DNA from: JBBIJR01 sp037445875
GTDB lineage: Bacteria; CLD3; SB21
Assembly: GCA_037445875.1 (NCBI GenBank)
Contig: JBBIJR010000032.1
Span: 1-37,341, forward strand
Length of the DNA stretch: 37,341 bases
Direction of reading: 5' to 3'
Below, piece by piece: positions 25,907 through 34,267 of this stretch (positions within the stretch are counted from its first letter, which is position 1; each line of letters starts with the position of its first letter). The position numbers and the translations under genes are program-made. The notes below the pieces were generated by a model. It was not told where the DNA came from. It saw nothing but the letters and a program-made list of their open reading frames with translations, and ran no database searches.

Positions 25907-27733
25907 TCAGGGCTTATTAAGCCGGCTGATGACTCCATCCTTGAATTGAAGAATATGGACCGATTGATTGGACTGGGTATGCCGGGCCCAGAGAATCTCG
26001 TTATGCAATCCCTTCCACTGTACACCTTCCTGAAGGCGCAGTAGCATCCGGTCGCTCGTTCGTGCGCCCTCATCGACCAGCCGGGCCACCAACCGTGCCA
26101 GATCGAAACCGAAGACCGCCTCGTCGGAGGCCTCCCGCCCGTATGCTTTTCGATACGAGGCACGGAACGTCTGAACGTCGCGGTCCCCCGGATCGAGGTG
26201 GAATCCGGACACGAAAACAACGCCGTTCACGTACGACTGCTGCAGTTTGAGTTCCGTCGGCTCATACCACTGGTCGCCGCCGAGGAGTCGAGTCCGGATA
26301 TTGTAGAAAGCGATCTGTGGAGCGATGTACTTGATGTCGCTCTCGTAGACGGGCAGGAACAACCCGTCGAACCGGGAGACGGGGATTGCATACTCTTCTT
26401 TGACATCCTCCGTCACGGGAAAATACCATGCGTACAGGGAGTCGATTTGACGTTTGCTGTATTGATGAATCTCACCCAACCGATTGGCCGTGAGCACGCT
26501 GTCGACGAAGCCGATCTTTCGAAGGGCGATCAGTTGTGAACGGAAATCCTGGGTGTTTTCGTAATATCGCTCGACCGCCAGCACACGGGCTCCTCGCTCT
26601 TCCACAAACTGCGTAAAGGCTTCGATGGCCTCGTCGCCGTAACCGTCGGAGGGAGCGAGGATGGCGAATCGCCGGGCGCCCAGGCGGTTGACCGCGTACT
26701 CTGCAAGCGCTGCACTGCGTGTTCGAACCGTGGCGTTCGCTTCGTAGACACAGGGGCCTATGCGATGGAGATCGGACTTGTTGGCCGTCGGCGATACGAT
26801 GGGAATGCAGTACCGATTGGCCACCACGGAGGCGGCGGCCATCTCTTCGCTTTCGATGGGCCCGATGATCAGGCTCACTTCCTCCGTGGCGAGGTCGCGC
26901 GCCGACAGGATGGCCTGTACGACATCCGACTGATCGTCGTACACGACAGAAAGGATGGGCACATTCGCCGACTCGTTGTAAAGATTGAGCGCCAACTCCA
27001 CGCCCCGCCGGATGTCCAGGCCCATCTCACCGTTCCGGCCCGTGAGGGAAGTGATCAATCCGATCTTGACCGGACCGTCCGCCTTTCCGCCGATCTGATT
27101 CAACCGCTCTTTGGAGCGCTTGCTCCATCGGCTTTTCGGAGCGCGGTCCACGACCCGGCGGAACAACGCCCGGGATTGTTCAAAACGCTCCAATCCGGCG
27201 TACCGTTCGGCCAGCCAATAGTACACTACATCGCGGGCCTCGGTCGGTCCCAGGCCGTCGGCGACCTGTTGGGATTCTGAGACCGTCAGCACGCGCAGCA
27301 TCAGGTTCGCCAGGAGCGAGTCCACCCGACGCCGGCTCCGGTCCGAGTTCGTCTCGTCGCGCACGAGCGCCAGCTGGTTCAGACACGCGGCGTAGTCGCC
27401 CTCCGCATAGGCCGCTCGGGCCAGCACCAAACGGGCCTCCCCGGCATAGGCACTGCCCGGATATTCACGCAGGAGACGGCGTGCATAAGCCGCAGCGAGC
27501 CCATGATACTGCAGCTGCTGGTAGCACCTGGACGCCAGAAGCAAGCCGGCGGATCGATAACGAACGGATCCGTTTCCCTCAAGGAGCCGCACAAAAAGCG
27601 ATGCGGCGTCTCCAAACCGCCCCCCCTCGTAGGCCGCTACGGCCTGCTGAAACGCCTCCTTCGGCGAATCCTGTGCCCGTCCGACAGACTCGCAACACCA
27701 CACTGCCAGAACGATCGCAATGACAGGTCTCAT
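25907..27733 (-). CDS. TPR plus periplasmic-binding-fold protein (LpoA/Leu-binding-like)
   Basis: 608 residues from ATG 27733. Signal peptide (about 1-20, MRPVIAIVLAVWCCESVGRA). The N-terminal half (about 25-220) is TPR-like: AFQQAVAAYEGGRFGDAASL, then YRSAGLLLASRCYQQLQYHG. The C-terminal half (about 225-600) has the type I periplasmic binding fold of branched-chain amino acid receptors: KIGLITSLTGRNGEMGLDIR, a GVELALNLYNES helix, SLIIGPIESEEM, and GDEAIEAFTQFVEERGARVL. TPR plus this fold is the plan of LpoA, the outer-membrane activator of penicillin-binding protein PBP1A, and of uncharacterised receptors in FCB bacteria. No ABC transporter genes are adjacent, which favours a regulator or adaptor over a transport receptor. 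A longer start at TTG 27754 would overlap the rpsT promoter. Confidence 0.82.
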   Translation of the reverse strand: MRPVIAIVLAVWCCESVGRAQDSPKEAFQQAVAAYEGGRFGDAASLFVRLLEGNGSVRYRSAGLLLASRCYQQLQYHGLAAAYARRLLREYPGSAYAGEARLVLARAAYAEGDYAACLNQLALVRDETNSDRSRRRVDSLLANLMLRVLTVSESQQVADGLGPTEARDVVYYWLAERYAGLERFEQSRALFRRVVDRAPKSRWSKRSKERLNQIGGKADGPVKIGLITSLTGRNGEMGLDIRRGVELALNLYNESANVPILSVVYDDQSDVVQAILSARDLATEEVSLIIGPIESEEMAAASVVANRYCIPIVSPTANKSDLHRIGPCVYEANATVRTRSAALAEYAVNRLGARRFAILAPSDGYGDEAIEAFTQFVEERGARVLAVERYYENTQDFRSQLIALRKIGFVDSVLTANRLGEIHQYSKRQIDSLYAWYFPVTEDVKEEYAIPVSRFDGLFLPVYESDIKYIAPQIAFYNIRTRLLGGDQWYEPTELKLQQSYVNGVVFVSGFHLDPGDRDVQTFRASYRKAYGREASDEAVFGFDLARLVARLVDEGARTSDRMLLRLQEGVQWKGLHNEILWARHTQSNQSVHILQFKDGVISRLNKP

Positions 27734-27747
27734 TCGTATTTTTTTGT

Positions 27748-27776
27748 TTGACAAGCCTGGTTTTCTTGTCTATATT
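27748..27776 (+). promoter_or_regulatory. rpsT promoter with an internal dyad
   Basis: TTGACA (27748-27753), exact 17-base spacer, TATATT (27771-27776), 52 bases before the rpsT ATG: a near-consensus sigma-70 promoter. The spacer holds a perfect inverted repeat, GACAAG (27750-27755) and CTTGTC (27765-27770), nine bases apart, lying in the divergent region before the minus-strand TPR/binding gene. Confidence 0.8.
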
Positions 27777-27827
27777 GGCCGCCCAATGACGCAAAAAACA
27801 ACTGCTTATCCAAGCGGAGATAATTGA

Positions 27828-28082
27828 ATGCCCAGTCACAAATCAGCTGAGGAACGCGTTCGCCGCAACCGGCGCGATGCCGACCAGAATCTTCACTACA
27901 AGAGGCTGATGAAAGAATCCATCAAGTCGGTTCTGTCGGCCAAGAACAAGGCCGAGGCGCAGGACAGCTACCGAAAGCTCGCAAGCCTCCTCGACAAGAT
28001 GGTCGTCAAGGGAATCATCCACAAGAACAAGAGCGCCAATCGCAAGTCCGTACTTTCCAAGAAGGTCAACGCGATGCCCTGA
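27828..28082 (+). CDS. rpsT: 30S ribosomal protein S20
   Basis: 84 residues, the normal length, entirely basic and helical: MPSHKSAEERVRRNRRDADQ, then a KSANRKSVLSKKVNAM C-terminus. S20 binds 16S rRNA early in small-subunit assembly. Its near-consensus promoter lies 52 bases upstream and GGAG about nine bases before the ATG. Monocistronic: it ends three bases before the stop of the convergent murE, with no terminator between them. The identification is firm. Confidence 0.97.
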   Translation: MPSHKSAEERVRRNRRDADQNLHYKRLMKESIKSVLSAKNKAEAQDSYRKLASLLDKMVVKGIIHKNKSANRKSVLSKKVNAMP

Positions 28083-28085
28083 CGG

Positions 28086-29591
28086 TCAGGTCGCAGCGAC
28101 CCGATAGCCAAGGCTGGCCGCCTCCTCCTCCAGGACCGCCCGGTCCGAGAACGGCACCTTTTGATCCTTCACGTATTGGAAACGTTCGTGTCCTCTTCCG
28201 GCAATGACTACGCAGTCCCCTTTCCGCGCCTCCCTCAGCGAGTGAAGAATGGCTTCCCGCCGGTCCACAATGGCCGTGCATTTTGATCGATCCGAGCCCT
28301 GGAGAATATCCTGGACGATGGATTCCGGATCTTCGTAGTGGACGTCGTCGCTTGTCACGATCACCCGATCCGAATAATCGCAGGCCAGCTTGCCCATCAA
28401 GGGCCGTTTCGAGGCGTCCCGGCTTCCCGGGCAGCCGAATACCGTGATGAGACGTCCGCCGGACGCACGAAGGGACGACACGGTCCTCAGGAGATTATCG
28501 AGGCCGTCCGGCGTGTGGGCGAAATCGATCACGACGTCAAACTCCCCTGCCCTGAACCAGTTGAGCCGCCCTTCCACCGCTTGGGTACGTCCCAGTCGTT
28601 CCGCCGCTTCGTCCGGCGGTAGGCCGACACGACATAACGTCTCGAAGGCCGCCACGGCATTGTACGCGTTGTAGAGACCGGCAAGCGGCACCTCCAAACG
28701 GACCGGCCGGCCGCCGCGCACCAACCGGATCGACTGCCTCCGCGTACCGGCATCGGATTCAGCGGACACGATCTTGAGGAAAGAGGCGTCCTGCCCATAG
28801 TCCACGAGGTAACCGTCCCCGTCGTACTGGGACATCATTCGCCTCCCGAACGTATCGTCGGCGTTGATCACACCCGGCCGCTCCCGCCGCAGCAGGTAAA
28901 ACAGTCGCAGCTTGGTACGGTAGTAGTCCTCCATGGTTCCGTGCAATTCCATGTGCTCATGAGACAGGTTGGTGAAAACGGCGGCGTCGAAAACCATCCC
29001 GTCAACCCTTCTTAATTTCAGGGCGTGAGACGAAACCTCCATCACCGCATAACCGGCGCCTGCCTGTACGCCGTCGTGGAGAATGCGGTGAAGCTCCCAC
29101 GCGGGCGGTGTTGTGTAGTCGGTGGGGCGATACTCGCCGGCGACGTCGATTCCCGTCGTTCCGATGAACACCGTGGCGGCTCCCGCTCCCACCAGTACCT
29201 GGTGCACGAGCGAGGCGGTGGTGGTCTTGCCGTTCGTACCCGTGATCCCGATCGTCTTCATCGATCGATACGCGTGGTCGTAATACCGGGCCGAGAACCC
29301 GGCGGCAAATTGCGGCGTGTCGCTCACGGTGAGAAAACAGGCGTTCGGAAAAATGCCCATCAAGGACTCCGGAAATTCCTGGTCCGATACGACGGCCGAG
29401 GCTCCTCGACGCAGAGCGTCCTCCAGATACCGGTGGCCGTCCGTTTGCTCTCCCCTCAGGGCAAAGAACAGAAAACCTTCCCGGACCTCCCGGGAATCTC
29501 CGGTCATTCCGGAAATCGCAAGGGACTTCGAACCTCTGATACAGCGGACGAGCGGGTCCCCAAGAATCAGCGGATCGATGAGGCGGGTCAT
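28086..29591 (-). CDS. murE: UDP-MurNAc-tripeptide synthetase MurE, atypical amino-acid-specificity motif
   Basis: 501 residues. Adds the third residue of the peptidoglycan stem peptide in the cytoplasm. Three Mur-ligase domains: N-terminal UDP-binding region (about 1-105), ATPase with P-loop GITGTNGKTTT (115-125), a carbamylated-type lysine K227 in YYRTKLRLF, and a C-terminal domain with FGCPGSRDASKRP (385-397). The site where meso-diaminopimelate enzymes carry DNPR reads TSDDVHYEDP (413-422), with the Asn, Pro and Arg changed; the lysine-type sequence is absent too. The amino acid used therefore cannot be assigned. Start ATG overlaps the stop of the chemoreceptor-like gene as ATGA. It stands apart from any mur cluster here. 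Confidence 0.94.
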   Translation of the reverse strand: MTRLIDPLILGDPLVRCIRGSKSLAISGMTGDSREVREGFLFFALRGEQTDGHRYLEDALRRGASAVVSDQEFPESLMGIFPNACFLTVSDTPQFAAGFSARYYDHAYRSMKTIGITGTNGKTTTASLVHQVLVGAGAATVFIGTTGIDVAGEYRPTDYTTPPAWELHRILHDGVQAGAGYAVMEVSSHALKLRRVDGMVFDAAVFTNLSHEHMELHGTMEDYYRTKLRLFYLLRRERPGVINADDTFGRRMMSQYDGDGYLVDYGQDASFLKIVSAESDAGTRRQSIRLVRGGRPVRLEVPLAGLYNAYNAVAAFETLCRVGLPPDEAAERLGRTQAVEGRLNWFRAGEFDVVIDFAHTPDGLDNLLRTVSSLRASGGRLITVFGCPGSRDASKRPLMGKLACDYSDRVIVTSDDVHYEDPESIVQDILQGSDRSKCTAIVDRREAILHSLREARKGDCVVIAGRGHERFQYVKDQKVPFSDRAVLEEEAASLGYRVAAT

Positions 29592-31450
29592 TGGGACTGC
29601 GACGGATTGAAGAACTGGGTGACCGCGTCGATGTTGCCGGCAAACCGCTTGAGGTTCTGTACCTGCTGGGTATACCGTTCGGCGGTCGACGCGAGTTCGT
29701 GAATTTCGTTGGAGATTTCTCCGAACGAGAGCGAGATCTGGCGATTGGCCACGCGTTGCTGCTGGATGGCCACGTAGATCTGTTTGGCCGCCTCAGACGA
29801 CTTCCGGGCCCATTCGAGGATCTCTTTCAGGAAATCGAAGGTGCGGCCCGACGCCTCCACACTTGCCTCGATGGTTTCCGAGTTTTCATGGGCGACCGCC
29901 ACGAGTTGTGCCGTGGCGTCCTGAATCTGTTTGATCACGCCCTGGACCGTGCCGATCGACTGCGACACGCGATTCGACAGACTGCGCACCTCGTTGGCCA
30001 CAACCTTGAAGCGTTGACCGGACTCTCCCGCGGAACTCGCTTCGATCGCGGCATTGAAAGCGATCAGGTTCGTCTCGTCCGCAATGGAATTGATCAGTTT
30101 CAGAATCTGTTCGATCTCCTGTATGTTCTCGCTCAGTTTCAGGATCTCCGAAAGCCCCACCTGGTTGCGGTCGCGCACAAGGCCGATGCGGCTGACGGTG
30201 TCTTCCATCATGCGCAGGCCGCGTTCCGCGTGCTTCTCGGTGTCCTCCGCCTGCGATACGACGGAACTCGCATGGTCCGCGATCTGGCCGGACGATTGGG
30301 AAATCTCCTCCACCGTGGACGACGTGTGCGCAACCGAAGAAGACTGGCGCATCAGGGACGAGTTCTGTTGGGTGGCCACGTCGGCAATCAGGGTTGTGGT
30401 CGAGAACAGGTCGGTTCCCGTCTTTTTCAGATACGATATTCGCTCGTTGATCTTGTTGACCGTCGCGTTGAGATACTGCATCAGCCTGCCCAACTCATCG
30501 GGGACCAGATCGTGATCGTTCATTCCGAAATGTCCCTCCTGCAGATGCCGCACCCGTTCGAACACCTGCTTGAGCCGGTCGTGCAGCGAGCGCGTCAGCC
30601 AGACCATGGGAATGAGCACGCCGACCGTCGTGAGCCCGAGAAAAACGAACACCGATTGCAAGGTCTCGCGCTGCGCCCGTTGCACCGTCTCCATCATGGC
30701 GTTTCTCGTGATCGGCGAAGCAATCGCCAGCAGATCCTGGACGACCTCGCTGTGGCGAATATGCAGGATGGCCAACGTACCGGCGAGCACACCCAGCACG
30801 TACAGGCCGGCCAGTGCGAGGAGCTTACCGCCCAGGCTCAGAGTCCTCGGGAACGTCGCATGCAGGCCACGCACTCCCTGCGTCTGCAGATACCGGACAG
30901 GTGGCAGGATCGCCGTTTCCGTGCAGAAGTAGTCAAACCAGACTGCAAACATGGACGCCACGAGCAGGCCTGTCTGCACATACCAGCCTGCGGGGTTTGC
31001 CTCCCCGAGGATTATCATCGTGATGACCGCCGGCAAAACGACGACCGTCAATCCCGAGACGAGGCGAATCTGCAGCATTCGGTAGGGAAAGGCAAGGAGC
31101 TCGTACAAGGATTGCTCGACACGCTTCACCTCGCGCTTTTCACCCATCCAGAGGGCCTGGAGCGTTTGCCGGGTATAGCGCAGAACTCGGAGCTGGAAGA
31201 GCGTCGTGACCGTCAGATAGGCAAACAGACCCACTGCTGCCGGTAACAGGAGCCGATCCATCGCGCGCTCCTCGAACCGCGGTAGTCCTGGAAGAGCGAG
31301 GTAGACGGCGAGAAAGACGGTACCGTACACCACGTCGGGACGCACCACGATCAAGACAACAGTGAAGTAGTAGCCCCTCAGACTATGAAAAAGTCTGGTT
31401 GGGGCGAAGATCGGGTTGGATGATGGCTCTTCCCGCATAAGGAGAAACAT
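29588..31450 (-). CDS. Methyl-accepting chemotaxis-like protein with a membrane-embedded sensor
   Basis: 620 residues. About six membrane helices fill the N-terminal half (about 28-55, 68-90, 128-150, 158-175, 205-232, 265-287) with no sizeable periplasmic domain, followed by a HAMP-like linker (about 288-345) and the chemoreceptor signalling hairpin with tip LINSIADETNLIAFNAAIEASSAGESGQ (split here as LINSIADETNLIAF and NAAIEASSAGESGQ, 452-479). No CheA, CheW or CheY gene is in the window. No CheR-binding C-terminal pentapeptide. The helix count suggests sensing within the membrane, such as energy or lipid state. Translationally coupled to murE. A TATAGT hexamer at 31459-31454, just before ATG 31450, with no Shine-Dalgarno, is compatible with a leaderless transcript. 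Confidence 0.87.
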   Translation of the reverse strand: MFLLMREEPSSNPIFAPTRLFHSLRGYYFTVVLIVVRPDVVYGTVFLAVYLALPGLPRFEERAMDRLLLPAAVGLFAYLTVTTLFQLRVLRYTRQTLQALWMGEKREVKRVEQSLYELLAFPYRMLQIRLVSGLTVVVLPAVITMIILGEANPAGWYVQTGLLVASMFAVWFDYFCTETAILPPVRYLQTQGVRGLHATFPRTLSLGGKLLALAGLYVLGVLAGTLAILHIRHSEVVQDLLAIASPITRNAMMETVQRAQRETLQSVFVFLGLTTVGVLIPMVWLTRSLHDRLKQVFERVRHLQEGHFGMNDHDLVPDELGRLMQYLNATVNKINERISYLKKTGTDLFSTTTLIADVATQQNSSLMRQSSSVAHTSSTVEEISQSSGQIADHASSVVSQAEDTEKHAERGLRMMEDTVSRIGLVRDRNQVGLSEILKLSENIQEIEQILKLINSIADETNLIAFNAAIEASSAGESGQRFKVVANEVRSLSNRVSQSIGTVQGVIKQIQDATAQLVAVAHENSETIEASVEASGRTFDFLKEILEWARKSSEAAKQIYVAIQQQRVANRQISLSFGEISNEIHELASTAERYTQQVQNLKRFAGNIDAVTQFFNPSQSQ

Positions 31451-31736
31451 GAGACTATAGTGACACGAAGCCTCCGAGGATTTTACCCATTCCGTCCTCC
31501 TTTTGCAAGAGAAATGCGGGTTGCTGGGTGCGTCCGGTCAGATCAGGGATCACACGGAAATAATGATTTCAACAAGTCGTAGACCTGCCCTTCGTATGGA
31601 GGCGACAAGCTCCAAAGTAATGCTCACGCCCGTAGCTCAAGGGCTTGACCGCCAAACTGAACTTCGCTTCGCAGACTGTGCGGTAATCGGTGGTACAAAA
31701 CAAACACGACGCGGTCCGAGACCCTTTAGGGAATGC

Positions 31737-31922
31737 TCACACTCTTGTGCTCAGTATCAGAAAGTAGAATGCAAGCAGGAGCATGAGAAAGAGACCGATG
31801 GGAAAGAAGAATCCGATGACCCCGTGCAAAACCGCTGGCACATAGAACACGTAGGCGATGGAGGCCAGATCCAGGAGTAACAACATGATCCCTACGGTGC
31901 GCATTATCCTGCGGTTTTTCAT
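31737..31922 (-). CDS. Two-helix small membrane protein (61 aa)
   Basis: ATG 31922 preceded by GGACGGAA. Basic start (MKNRRIMRTVG), helix one (about 10-28), helix two (about 33-56), ending ILSTRV. Resembles many short uncharacterised two-helix membrane proteins. A longer reading from 31964 adds 14 residues without a ribosome site. The stretch between here and the chemoreceptor gene (31451-31736) holds no convincing gene; one short palindrome (CCCTTTAGGG) lies just downstream. Confidence 0.55.
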   Translation of the reverse strand: MKNRRIMRTVGIMLLLLDLASIAYVFYVPAVLHGVIGFFFPIGLFLMLLLAFYFLILSTRV

Positions 31923-32325
31923 AAGTTCCGTCCGTTCATGGAACGGGGTTTGGTATTGTCGCATACTCTGTCGTTTTCGAGCGTCATCGGGATTTCACTT
32001 GTCGTAATCTACCGCATGGTCGTTACAATTCCTATGCCGGACACTTCATTATGTTAAAGATAATAATATTAATATGTTACATGTGATGGATGGAGGCCGA
32101 TCAGCGCCAGGTGATGTCTCAGGTAGTGGGAAGTTGTTTCAAGATGGTGCAACTGCGGAAGTGCTTGATTTCGCGTGAACTTGTGACTATGTTGGGCCAA
32201 TTCGCTTAGACTTCAGTTTTGTGGGACGCCTGTCGCACGAGCCGCAACGGCTTATGGGTACTCCCGGATAGCGGTCGGCATCGAAGGTCAAGAGTGGGTC
32301 GGCGTCCAGGATACAGGGATTGAAC
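31923..32325 (+). other. Intergenic region with a possible promoter for the reductase
   Basis: About 400 bases without a convincing gene. It contains an AT-rich patch (about 32040-32085), unusual for this scaffold. A possible promoter for the downstream gene is TTGATT (32165-32170), 17-base spacer, TATGTT (32188-32193), about 130 bases before ATG 32326. I see no tRNA or repeat. Confidence 0.4.
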
Positions 32326-33237
32326 ATGTCTGGAACACTGTTGATCACAGGGGGCACAGGTCTGCTTGGGAGCCACCTGGTTCGTCTCGCGGCGCACTCG
32401 GGACGATGGCAGCAGATTCACGCAACGTACCGGAGTCTCAATCCGAACTACCACAAGGCGTACTGGCACTACGTGGACGCACGGAACTTCATGAGGCCCG
32501 TCCTCGACCGGTTGGAGCCCACGTGCATCATTCACACTCTTGCGATGACCGCGCCGGACGAATGCGAACAGAAGAAACTGGATGCCTGGCAGATCAACGT
32601 AAAGGCGACGGAGGAATTGGCGGACTTTGCCCAACGCAGGAAAGCGCGCTTGATCTTTTGTTCGACGGACCAGGTGTTTGACGGCATAAAGGGATCCTAC
32701 GGGGAACGGGACGAACCGGCACCGCTCAATTTTTACGGAGATTCCAAGGTGGAGGCGGAAAACGGTATTGCCGCTGCCCTTCCGACATTATCGGTCATCG
32801 CCCGTATCAGCCTGATGTATGGCTTCAACCTCAATTCCCGCCCGGGTTTTTTCGATCAGATGTGCGAGGCACTGGCACAACGCCGTGAGATAAAGCTCTT
32901 CACCGATCAGTTCCGTTCGCCGATCTCCGCCGGGAACGCAGCGGAATGCCTGCTGGAACTGGCCGAACATCCCTTCACGGGAATCATCCACCTTGGAGGT
33001 CCCGACCGAATCAGCCGCTTCGAGTTCGGGAAACTGCTCGCGCGGATCATGAAAACGGAGGACGGATACCTTCGTCCTGTTCCCATGGACGACGTGGCAT
33101 CCCGGGCAAGGAGGCCTCGTGACGTGTCCCTGGACACAAGGCTTGCTCGCAAGACCCTGAGGACCCGCATCGTCGGTTTGGAAGAGGGTCTGCTGTCGGT
33201 CGTGCTTTCCCCTCGGAATACTCACGCCATCTCATAA
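32326..33237 (+). CDS. RmlD-like dTDP-4-dehydrorhamnose reductase family (SDR) protein
   Basis: 303 residues. An extended short-chain dehydrogenase: NAD(P)-binding TGGTGLLGSHL (8-18), Ser/Thr at FCSTDQVFDG (111-120), catalytic Y137-x3-K141 in FYGDSKVEAE, and a GIIHLGGPDRISRFEFGKLLA segment near the end (GIIHLGGPDRISRF is the key part). The RmlD subfamily reduces dTDP-4-keto-rhamnose, but the same fold includes other sugar-nucleotide reductases and the regulatory MAT2B-like group. No rmlA, rmlB or rmlC gene is nearby, so the dTDP-rhamnose role is unproven. A TTG at 32320 is an alternative start. Confidence 0.8.
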   Translation: MSGTLLITGGTGLLGSHLVRLAAHSGRWQQIHATYRSLNPNYHKAYWHYVDARNFMRPVLDRLEPTCIIHTLAMTAPDECEQKKLDAWQINVKATEELADFAQRRKARLIFCSTDQVFDGIKGSYGERDEPAPLNFYGDSKVEAENGIAAALPTLSVIARISLMYGFNLNSRPGFFDQMCEALAQRREIKLFTDQFRSPISAGNAAECLLELAEHPFTGIIHLGGPDRISRFEFGKLLARIMKTEDGYLRPVPMDDVASRARRPRDVSLDTRLARKTLRTRIVGLEEGLLSVVLSPRNTHAIS

Positions 33238-33258
33238 TCACACCTACAGGAGGTTTCC

Positions 33259-33702
33259 ATGTCAGACCCCGGTATCAACAAACTGCAGCCGTTCTACGAC
33301 CAGGTGGAACGTGTCATCTCCGGTCTGGGAATTCCGGCCGCCGATTGCCGCACCAAGGACCAGAACGGACAGATTCTCCCCGGTCAGTGGGACTTGAAGA
33401 AGGGTTCTGCCAGTATCTACGTCGATGTATATCAGACGCAGGACGGGTATGCATATTGTTGCGTGGCCTGTCCGGTGCTCCAGATCGTCACTAAGAATCT
33501 TCAGGGTTTGTACGAGAAACTGTTGACGTTGAATCACCAGATGTATGCTGCCAGTTTTTCCGTTCACAACGGCTGGGGCTGGCTCAGGATTCTGAGAGAA
33601 TGCGAGGGGATGGATGACAAGGAATGTCGGGCGATGTTCGATCGCGTGGGCTGGTACGCCGACCAATACGATGACGAATTGAGGCAGAATTTCGGAAGCT
33701 AA
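33259..33702 (+). CDS. YbjN-domain protein
   Basis: 147 residues with a perfect AGGAGGT ribosome site before the ATG, 21 bases after the reductase stop, so probably co-transcribed. Alpha/beta layout: LQPFYDQVERVISGLGIPA, then SIYVDVYQTQDGYAYCCVAC, LYEKLLTLNHQMYAASFSV, and a C-terminal WYADQYDDELRQ helix. This matches the YbjN/T3SS-chaperone-like fold, found in sensory or chaperone proteins with no agreed function. The strong ribosome site hints at high expression. Cysteines CCVAC (67-71) are an oddity; metal or redox use is speculation. Confidence 0.75.
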   Translation: MSDPGINKLQPFYDQVERVISGLGIPAADCRTKDQNGQILPGQWDLKKGSASIYVDVYQTQDGYAYCCVACPVLQIVTKNLQGLYEKLLTLNHQMYAASFSVHNGWGWLRILRECEGMDDKECRAMFDRVGWYADQYDDELRQNFGS

Positions 33703-33796
33703 GCCGGACCGGATGGATGGACGCCCCTGCGCTCGGACCTGGTGGTCAGCCGGAGGCGAAACCCGGCCAGCCGAACGGCAGGCGTGGCGTCGCGTG

Positions 33797-34051
33797 CTAG
33801 CTCAGCGAGCGAGCCTTAAGCGCCATCGCCTCGATCCGGGGCAAAAATAGCTTTCTTGCCTGTTCGCGCTGACCCGCATCCAGACCGTCCAGAAATTCCT
33901 TGTAGCTTCGCAGCACGGAGGTCACAACGTTCTTGGCCTCCACGATTTCCCGTTCATCGGCCCCGTCGCCCAGAGCCACTTCCAACGTCTCCATGGCCTC
34001 TTGAATCTCCCGGGCCATGGTGACGGATTTCTCTTTGACCGCAAAGTCCAT
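33797..34051 (-). CDS. Hypothetical protein (84 aa), helical
   Basis: Start ATG 34051 has GGAG nine bases before it; an in-frame ATG at 34069 would add six residues without a site. The sequence is soluble, charged and helical: VTMAREIQEAMETLEVALGD, REIVEAKNVVTSVLRSYKEF, then QREQARKLFLPRIEAMALKA. Coiled-coil-like spacing suggests a small dimeric or helical-bundle protein. No family recognised; third codon positions look coding. Convergent with the YbjN gene. Confidence 0.5.
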   Translation of the reverse strand: MDFAVKEKSVTMAREIQEAMETLEVALGDGADEREIVEAKNVVTSVLRSYKEFLDGLDAGQREQARKLFLPRIEAMALKARSLS

Positions 34052-34138
34052 CGGACAAGGCTCCGTCATGGTTGCTTACAAAAAATAGCCCATTCCCGCC
34101 GCATATGCAAATTCCATTTTGAATGTCTCCGAATGAGG

Positions 34139-34180
34139 GAAACCCGCGAGACCAACCGTAGCGGCGACCTTGCGGGTTTC
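34139..34180. repeat. Inverted repeat with perfect 9-bp arms
   Basis: GAAACCCGC (34139-34147) and GCGGGTTTC (34172-34180) are exact reverse complements around a 24-base loop. It lies between two small minus-strand genes. No T-run follows on either strand. Confidence 0.45.
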
Positions 34181-34204
34181 AATGCAGAGAGAGAGGATGA
34201 TTGC

Positions 34205-34238
34205 TGAAGGGATTGTTCGGGGGTTGAGCATCCCTTCA
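34205..34238. repeat. Second inverted repeat with perfect 9-bp arms
   Basis: TGAAGGGAT (34205-34213) and ATCCCTTCA (34230-34238), loop 16 bases, 24 bases after the first inverted repeat and 30 bases after the stop of the small gene at 34268 (in its reading direction). The sequence differs from the first repeat. Confidence 0.45.
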
Positions 34239-34267
34239 ACAGGGGGAATTTATGGGTGCGGCCATGG

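Noticed and set aside
31628..31720. tRNA-like start (GCCCGTAGCTCAAGG) near 31628
   Set aside because: No acceptor pairing, anticodon arm or T-arm (GGTTCGA) follows at the right distance, so it is not a tRNA.
31503..31880. 125-codon plus-strand ORF at 31503
   Set aside because: It covers intergenic DNA and the antisense of the two-helix membrane gene; composition is not protein-like.
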